A DNA stretch of 29,792 nt from JAQIBY01 sp964615585. GTDB taxonomy: Bacteria > Bacteroidota > Bacteroidia > Bacteroidales > ML635J-15. Both the position numbers and the translations under genes were made by a program. Every line of letters begins with the position of its first letter. Position 1 is the first letter of the stretch. The notes beneath the pieces are model-generated. The model ran no database searches, was not told where the DNA came from, and saw only the letters and a list, made by a program, of their open reading frames with translations. Below, in pieces: positions 24,725 to 29,792 of this stretch. Location of the stretch: NCBI GenBank assembly GCA_964615585.1, contig CAZTNS010000021.1, positions 1 through 29,792 of the forward strand, given 5' to 3'.

Positions 24725-26113
24725 TCAGTGCGTAATCTGTAACTTAAAAATATGTTGTTCCAGGTCATCTGTTATTTTAGTGACAAATAACCCATTAGGT
24801 ATAGCAGCGATGTTCAGGGTAACCTGGCTGGCTGTGTTGGCGTTTATGTGTTTTATTTTTCTTCCGGTGATATCATACAAACAGACTTCTGTAATTTTAT
24901 TGCCATTAATGATGATATAATTATCAGCCGGGTTAGGGTATAGTTCAATATTCATTTTCTCAGAGCCATACATGCCGGTCAGTTCATTTACAATAATGTT
25001 GATGTTTGCTGTAAGGTTATCCTGATTCAATACATTATTAATCAGTACCAATTCTCCTGTAATGGGAAAGGTTCCGGGCGTATCTCCATCATAATTGCTG
25101 CTATCCCAGTTGATATCCAGTGTTTCTGTATCTGTATCTTCAAGGGTCACTTCTACGCTTCCCGGAATACCCGTATTGTTAAACGGCGTATATTGATCCA
25201 CTTCAATGTCATCCAGGGGAGCAACACTGTTGATGTTTACAGGACAGTCCCTTTGAAAATCTATGCGAGGCGATAATTCCAGGCTGTCTTTGAGTGTAAG
25301 CAAGGCATTTTGATTCCCTTTTAATTCATAATCAAGGATCATGTCCAGAAAATCCAGGGTGATGTCATGCTGTTCATCCCTGGTAATTGTTGTTGAAGAG
25401 CCATCGGCCATATCACATGCCATATCTGACTCGGCAAAGAAACAATGCCCGCCGCCCAGCACATTAATCAAGGTTTTACAAGATGAATTTGAATTGTTGT
25501 ACAAAGGGATTTGATTTTCATCAGGGGGAGATACAGCATCGTTTTCGGCATAAAACACATAAACAGGCAAATCTGCGTTGGAAGAGGCCGCTTCGGATGA
25601 TGGGTCGGTTTCGGCTTCAGCAAAGCTGATGACTGTCCCTATGTTATCAGTATAGGCTTCTGATGCCAGGTGAGCAGCACCACCTCCCATGCTATGGCCC
25701 ATGACGGCAGGATAGGGATCAACATTGTTGTGAAACATGCTCCCGGGGTCAAGGGACTGTTGGTAAAAATACCCGGCCAGGTATCCCAAATCATTTCCAA
25801 AATCACCATGATCTACACCGAAAACGCCGGTTTCAGTATCCGGCAAAATCATAATATAACCTTGAGGAACAAAATGTTCCCATATATATTCATATTTGCT
25901 GTAATTGATGGAAAAACCATGGCCGAATACAATGAATGGAAAATTTTCCGTGGTGCCGTCATCAATGACAGAAGGATAATACACAGCGGTTTCAATCCAC
26001 CGTTCCCTGATGGTGTCATAATAATCTTCTGTTGTGTTTGAAATGCCATAAGGCTGAGCTATAGCTGCCAAAAACAATAAGTTTGTTAAGATTAATAAGG
26101 CGAATTTTTTCAT
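24725..26113 (-). CDS. T9SS-secreted alpha/beta hydrolase with Ig-like domain
   Basis: A 462-residue protein with a signal peptide (about 1-19, AIAQ) and a dienelactone/cutinase-like alpha/beta hydrolase domain at about 25-290: FIVFGHGFS, nucleophile GHSMGGG (Ser141), YAENDAVSPPDE (Asp192), GGGHCFF (His223). Cys pairs near 212-233 may form disulfides. Residues about 295-385 look like a bacterial Ig-like domain (DDIEVDQYTPFNNTGIPG ... ITGELVLINN), and the end is a T9SS sorting domain (IELYPNPADNYIIIN ... KITDDLEQHIFKLQI). GHSMGG and this layout occur in Bacteroidota polyester and cutinase-like hydrolases; the actual substrate cannot be read. Confidence 0.88.
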   Translation of the reverse strand: MKKFALLILTNLLFLAAIAQPYGISNTTEDYYDTIRERWIETAVYYPSVIDDGTTENFPFIVFGHGFSINYSKYEYIWEHFVPQGYIMILPDTETGVFGVDHGDFGNDLGYLAGYFYQQSLDPGSMFHNNVDPYPAVMGHSMGGGAAHLASEAYTDNIGTVISFAEAETDPSSEAASSNADLPVYVFYAENDAVSPPDENQIPLYNNSNSSCKTLINVLGGGHCFFAESDMACDMADGSSTTITRDEQHDITLDFLDMILDYELKGNQNALLTLKDSLELSPRIDFQRDCPVNINSVAPLDDIEVDQYTPFNNTGIPGSVEVTLEDTDTETLDINWDSSNYDGDTPGTFPITGELVLINNVLNQDNLTANINIIVNELTGMYGSEKMNIELYPNPADNYIIINGNKITEVCLYDITGRKIKHINANTASQVTLNIAAIPNGLFVTKITDDLEQHIFKLQITH

Positions 26114-26238
26114 ACGTCTGATTTTAAGTATAAGTGGTTAACAATGATGTTGCAATTTAGAAAAAATACAAAAGGAACAGGAAATAATTGTGTAAGAATT
26201 TATACAGAATGACAAATTAAAACATCGATACTCAGGTT

Positions 26239-27156
26239 TTAATTTTTTTTGGAAATAAAGCCAAGCCTGAGTTTGATAAATTGAATGATTTCATCGGCGA
26301 TGTCTTTTTCCATGGCTTTTTCCATGCCCTGGAATCCGGGTGAAGAATTGACTTCACAGATTTTGAATCCATCGTTGTCAAAAAGCAAATCAACACCTGC
26401 AATATCCAGTTTAAGTATGCGGCTTATTTCTAAAACAAGCCACTCAATTTGCGGTGTGACTTCAAAGCGTTTAACTTCACCACCACGCGAAAAATTTGCC
26501 CTGAAGTCCCCATCGGTGGACTCGCGCTGCATGGCTCCAATGATACGGCCTCCTACGGTTAATACACGCAAGTCCTTCCCATGGGAGCTTTTAATGTATT
26601 CCTGGATAATAAAGTTGGCTCGGGGGTTGGTGGTTTGAATCAGTCGCATCAGGTTCATGAAGTCGTCCTTGTCTTTTGACAGGAAAACACCACTGCCCTG
26701 GGTGCCACTCAGGCTTTTTATAACAGCAGGAAATCCCAGTTGTTTTCGTATTTGTTCATGGTCCACCGGCCATTTTGCCAACATGGTTTTTGGTATTGGC
26801 AATCCACTTTCCGCTAAAATCTGCAAATGATAAAGTTTGTCTTTTACTGCATCAATGCTTGCAGAATCGTTAAAAGAATACACCCCCAGGCGCTCAAGAT
26901 GCCTGATGACAGCAAATGCAAAATAGGTAGTTGACGATCCCATCCGCGGAATTAGAAAATCCGGAAGAGGTGTCGGAACATTGTCAACCAACACGCTTTT
27001 CCGATCTTCACGGGTGACAACAATTTCAAACTGTTCGGGTTTATACACTATAATCTCTATATTGTATTTAGCAGCGGCTTCTACCAGACGGTTGATTTCA
27101 TAGGCTTCGGGGCGCAGCAGGTTTCCCGAATCTTTATATATAATCCATCCCAACAT
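26239..27156 (-). CDS. RimK-like ATP-grasp ligase (alpha-L-glutamate ligase family)
   Basis: A 305-residue ATP-grasp enzyme. The RimK pre-ATP domain ends with PDFLIPRMGSSTTYFAFAVIRHLERLGVYSFNDSASIDAVKDKL. The ATP-binding part has PAVIKSLSGTQGSGVFL (Lys and glycine loop), IIQEYIKSSHGKDLRVLTVGG, RESTDGDFRANFSRGG and the metal-binding AGVDLLFDNDGFKICEVNSSPGF. RimK enzymes add glutamates to a protein or small-molecule carboxylate. The gene overlaps the end of the class II amidotransferase gene by 23 bases, which suggests shared function; the acceptor is unknown. Confidence 0.9.
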   Translation of the reverse strand: MLGWIIYKDSGNLLRPEAYEINRLVEAAAKYNIEIIVYKPEQFEIVVTREDRKSVLVDNVPTPLPDFLIPRMGSSTTYFAFAVIRHLERLGVYSFNDSASIDAVKDKLYHLQILAESGLPIPKTMLAKWPVDHEQIRKQLGFPAVIKSLSGTQGSGVFLSKDKDDFMNLMRLIQTTNPRANFIIQEYIKSSHGKDLRVLTVGGRIIGAMQRESTDGDFRANFSRGGEVKRFEVTPQIEWLVLEISRILKLDIAGVDLLFDNDGFKICEVNSSPGFQGMEKAMEKDIADEIIQFIKLRLGFISKKN

Positions 27157-28009
27157 TTTTTTCTATCTTTAAAAAGTGATAATTCAGTTTTTCGTTGATA
27201 AGCATCAGGCTGTTTTCAGGAATTTCATCCCATGCATCCGGTTGTTCATTCAGAGGCTCGGAAGCAATCAATAAAAAGTTTTCTTCTGACTGCTGCTGTA
27301 TTTTTAGCTTGTTTTTGCGGTATATCATATTTGTTCCAGTACTATAATACATGCTTGGCGGGTCTTTTTCGCTGGAATCACTAAAACGGGAAATCAGACT
27401 GACCCGGCCGTCTGTAAATGCAAAATTCAGAGAGTTATGTGTTTTACACTGATGAGTCAAATCAAAAATCACAGATAACATGTTGGTAAATGCGTGAGAA
27501 TAATCCCCGATGTCGTATTGATCACGGGGGTTTTTCCATAAAGCATTCAAAAACAAGGCAAATGCATATTCCGAGTCCGTTGATCCCTGGATTACCTCAT
27601 ACGCTTTACTACTCAGCATATTTGATATATGGCGTTTTATTTCCCTGAAACATCCGATTTTTCCGTTGTGCATCCACAACATGTTTTCATGTTTAAAAGG
27701 ATGGCAATTGGTTTCATCCACAGGAATCCCATGTGACGCAGCCCTGACATGTGCAAAAATCCGGGGAGATTCTATGACCCGGGAAATTTCAATGAGATTC
27801 CGGTTACTCCATGCAGGTGTAATCCCTCTGAAAACTGCTGGTTCCGGAGAAATCTCTTTTTGATACCAAGCCACTCCAAAACCATCTGCGTTCACGGAGT
27901 AGCTTCTTTCGTGGGACTCAAAGCTCTGCTTCAGAAGCGAATGTCCCGGCCTTATCAACAGATCATACATACCTGTTTTTGGCCCCTGATAAATAAAAAG
28001 ACGACACAT
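27134..28009 (-). CDS. Class II glutamine amidotransferase domain protein
   Basis: A 291-residue protein whose start is set at 28009, because cleavage of Met then exposes Cys2 (MCRLFIYQG), the N-terminal nucleophile of Ntn-type glutaminases; the ATG at 28024 would bury it. Active-site features are ADGFGVAWY, HVRAASHG and NCHPFKHENMLWMHNG. No synthetase domain is fused, as in YafJ/EgtC-type proteins, which act as amidotransferases or gamma-glutamyl amidases. The overlapping downstream RimK-like gene is the likely partner. The gene is divergent from a radical SAM gene with 90 bases between. Confidence 0.88.
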   Translation of the reverse strand: MCRLFIYQGPKTGMYDLLIRPGHSLLKQSFESHERSYSVNADGFGVAWYQKEISPEPAVFRGITPAWSNRNLIEISRVIESPRIFAHVRAASHGIPVDETNCHPFKHENMLWMHNGKIGCFREIKRHISNMLSSKAYEVIQGSTDSEYAFALFLNALWKNPRDQYDIGDYSHAFTNMLSVIFDLTHQCKTHNSLNFAFTDGRVSLISRFSDSSEKDPPSMYYSTGTNMIYRKNKLKIQQQSEENFLLIASEPLNEQPDAWDEIPENSLMLINEKLNYHFLKIEKNVGMDYI

Positions 28010-28025
28010 TTTTGTAAAATCCACG

Positions 28026-28033
28026 CAAAGATA
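28026..28033 (-). promoter_or_regulatory. -7 element of the amidotransferase-ligase operon
   Basis: On the minus strand TATCTTTG, an exact match 16 bases before the start codon at 28009, giving a very short leader. It also lies inside the 90-base divergent gap. Confidence 0.5.
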
Positions 28034-28075
28034 ATTTATTTTTCATAACAAAATCATCGGGTAAAATATTTTCCG

Positions 28076-28083
28076 TAAATTTG
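28076..28083 (+). promoter_or_regulatory. -7 element of the radical SAM gene
   Basis: TAAATTTG, an exact match 16 bases before the ATG at 28100. It is back to back with the operon promoter on the other strand, so both units may share control. Confidence 0.5.
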
Positions 28084-28099
28084 TGCTCAATTTATCTCA

Positions 28100-29521
28100 A
28101 TGGACGTGAAACTTACTGATACTCAACTGAAATATAAGAATCAGTTGCAAAATGAATATGGACGTTATTATCCACTCATCGGATGGGTTGACAAAACAAC
28201 TGCAACCCGCCTGAATAAAGAAAAAAATGCCTTGCTAAATAAGCTTTCCCCTTTTGTGGAATCCGGTTGTAACCAAACCAAACCGGATGTAAGTGCCTTA
28301 TCTCCGGGATGTCGTTTATGTGCAGCAGGGCAGTGGTCCTGTCTTTTTATCAACGGAATGTGCAATGCCAACTGTTTTTATTGTCCTTCTCCGCAAGATG
28401 ATGAGGGCTTGCCTCAATCCAATGGTTTGGATTTTGAAACCCCTGCGGCTTATGTTGCTTATCTGAAGAACTTTGGATTCAGAGGTGTTAGCCTTAGTGG
28501 TGGGGAACCTTTGATGAGTTTTGAACGCTCTTTGGCATACCTGCGTGCTGTTAAACAGGAGTTTGGTAATAAAATCCATGTGTGGATGTACACAAACGGC
28601 AGCCTCGCTACACTGGAAAAGCTGAAAATTTTGCGGGATGCCGGATTGGATGAAATTCGATACGATATTGGAGCTACCAATTATCACATGAAATACCTTA
28701 AACTTGCAATTGGGGTTATACCTGTGGTCACTGTTGAAATTCCTGCGGTTCCGGGTGAATATGAACGCTTGAAAACCATGGTGGCAGAACTGGCAGATAT
28801 GGGTGTTAATTACCTCAATCTCCATCAGATGCGTATGACAAAACATAATATGCCGGGATTTGTTGAGCGAGGGTTATTAATATCGCATGGAAAACGTGCT
28901 ACAGTTCCGGAGTCTGAAATAACAGCGCTAAAGGTTATGCTGCATGTGAAACAATGCGGCATTGATTTACCTGTGAATTATTGTTCTTATGCGTATAAAG
29001 ACAGATATCAACATGCTACTGCACGATACCGTCACGCGAAATACATAAAAGAAGATTACGAGGATGTTACTTCCAATGCCTATATCAGAAGCATGGTTCT
29101 TAAAGGGGCGCAGCATAATCTTCAGAAAATAATAAGTTGCCTGCGCGAAAACAGGCCGGGGTGGGAGTGGTTTTTTGACGAAAACCTAAAACGTTTGTTT
29201 GTGAATAAATCTGCACTTGAATGCCTTGAGGAAACCAGTGATATTTCACTGCTTGTAAGTTATCACAACACACGTATCCGGAAAGAACACAATGAATCTT
29301 TTGCCGGACGCAAGGTGCATCTGGATGAGAAACATTGTGTATATATTGAACGACGGCAAGAAGGGGATGAAACAGAAATTCCCCCGGAAAAAATAGCAAA
29401 TTTTAAACGTTTAATTGATATGGCCCCAAAAAAAGCCGGCCTTAATGAAAAATGTTTATTAGATTGGCATCCGATTGTCTGCCGCGAATTTATAGAAAGG
29501 GGTTTGCCAGAATATTATTGA
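28100..29521 (+). CDS. Radical SAM protein of unknown substrate
   Basis: A 473-residue enzyme. The radical SAM [4Fe-4S] motif is C-x3-C-x2-C (Cys88, Cys92, Cys95 in GMCNANCFYC), followed by the SAM-binding LSGGEP (about 132-137). Three more Cys (71, 74, 81) just ahead of the cluster are unusual and could bind an extra metal or cluster. The core resembles the uncharacterised group related to pyruvate formate-lyase activating enzymes (COG2108-like). Residues about 320-473 form an extra C-terminal domain that I do not recognise. It starts 90 bases from the divergent amidotransferase operon and may act in the same pathway. Confidence 0.85.
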   Translation: MDVKLTDTQLKYKNQLQNEYGRYYPLIGWVDKTTATRLNKEKNALLNKLSPFVESGCNQTKPDVSALSPGCRLCAAGQWSCLFINGMCNANCFYCPSPQDDEGLPQSNGLDFETPAAYVAYLKNFGFRGVSLSGGEPLMSFERSLAYLRAVKQEFGNKIHVWMYTNGSLATLEKLKILRDAGLDEIRYDIGATNYHMKYLKLAIGVIPVVTVEIPAVPGEYERLKTMVAELADMGVNYLNLHQMRMTKHNMPGFVERGLLISHGKRATVPESEITALKVMLHVKQCGIDLPVNYCSYAYKDRYQHATARYRHAKYIKEDYEDVTSNAYIRSMVLKGAQHNLQKIISCLRENRPGWEWFFDENLKRLFVNKSALECLEETSDISLLVSYHNTRIRKEHNESFAGRKVHLDEKHCVYIERRQEGDETEIPPEKIANFKRLIDMAPKKAGLNEKCLLDWHPIVCREFIERGLPEYY

Positions 29522-29603
29522 CAAGAATACTGCATTTTGAACAAGGACATATCTACCATATTTATAACCAGGGAAATAACCGGCAACGGATTTTCTTATG
29601 AGC

Positions 29604-29640
29604 TTAGTGTCGGTGTCGATCAAAGCGACGCCGACGCTAA
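29604..29640. repeat. 15-base-pair hairpin inside the RAYT gene
   Basis: TTAGTGTCGGTGTCG, a seven-base loop, then CGACGCCGACGCTAA: fifteen pairs including two G-T wobbles. It lies exactly where the RAYT reading frame is broken and is GC-rich compared with its surroundings. Confidence 0.7.
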
Positions 29641-29734
29641 AGCCGCTCGGTGATATTTTAGCCTATTGCCTGATGCCTGACCATTTTCATATTATGATTC
29701 TTGTAAATGAAACGGAGATGGTTTTTACCCATAT

Positions 29735-29781
29735 GGTTTTTACTCGGAGTGCGACTCAAAGTCGCGCCCCGAGTAAAAGCC
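29735..29781. repeat. Second REP-like hairpin inside the RAYT gene
   Basis: GGTTTTACTCGG (29735-29740 continuing to 29747) pairs with CCGAGTAAAAGCC (29769-29781) and, inside a three-base mismatch, GCGACT (29751-29756) pairs with AGTCGC (29760-29765) around a CAA loop. In frame it reads as low-complexity RSATQSRAPSKS in the part of the protein after the catalytic segment, so the hairpin is compatible with translation. Confidence 0.65.
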
Positions 29782-29792
29782 CTACGGGGAAA

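Larger units (their letters stand above)
29518..29792 (+). pseudogene. Broken REP-associated (RAYT/IS200-like) transposase gene, cut by window end
   Basis: Frame 1 (from about 29533) encodes FEQGHIYHIYNQGNNRQRIF, the usual start of Bacteroidota RAYT proteins, and meets a TGA at 29599. The catalytic HUH segment AYCLMPDHFHIMILVNETEM continues from about 29652 in another frame, open from an ATG at 29598. The 15-20 residues normally between the two are missing and replaced by a hairpin sequence. There is no ATG before the first segment. The gene follows the radical SAM stop codon directly and runs off the right edge, so the rest cannot be judged. Confidence 0.75.

Overview
The window looks like a chromosomal segment of a Bacteroidota bacterium, probably Bacteroidales or Marinilabiliales. 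The indicators are a PorP/SprF protein and a PorE-like TPR/propeller/OmpA protein of the type IX secretion system (T9SS), hydrolases carrying T9SS C-terminal sorting domains, a DUF4783-nadC pair, and many promoters of the Bacteroidota form TTTG-N(18-21)-TAnnTTTG. No tRNA, rRNA or CRISPR array was seen. Species cannot be named from the sequence alone.

Layout. 1-3.1 kb: two secreted proteins of unknown role on the minus strand, a gene-poor stretch with a perfect palindrome, and a PEGA-like lipoprotein. 3.4-7.5 kb: overlapping T9SS genes (PorP-like and PorE-like), nucleoside diphosphate kinase and an ECF sigma factor. 7.5-10.2 kb (minus): a YjjG-like HAD nucleotidase, a dihydroorotate dehydrogenase-like flavoprotein and a short SSB. 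10.6-15.0 kb: an AT-rich restriction-modification island. It holds a gamma-class adenine methyltransferase (M), a convergent putative endonuclease (R) overlapping it tail to tail, an Xre controller (C) overlapping the start of R, and a second, beta-class methyltransferase.

The island carries a readable control circuit. Two C-box half-sites lie just upstream of C, interleaved with a promoter that predicts a leaderless mRNA. A single matching half-site lies at the predicted transcription start of M. This is the logic known from Esp1396I-type systems, in which C activates C-R and represses M. Two large imperfect palindromes, one of them attC-like, lie between C and the second methyltransferase.

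15.0-15.8 kb is a repeat cluster: REP-like GGGCTAAAGCCC units and a 282-bp element with terminal inverted repeats that ends next to the stop codon of the following gene. 15.8-19.5 kb: a very large NtrY-like membrane histidine kinase. 19.8-22.0 kb: a DUF4783-nadC-yihY operon. 22.0-26.1 kb (minus): three secreted alpha/beta hydrolases, two of them tandem paralogues, one of which has lost the usual sorting-domain motif. 26.2-28.0 kb (minus): a translationally overlapping class II glutamine amidotransferase and RimK-like ATP-grasp ligase, divergent from a radical SAM protein (28.1-29.5 kb). The window ends in a broken REP-associated (RAYT, IS200-like) transposase gene with two strong hairpins in its coding sequence.
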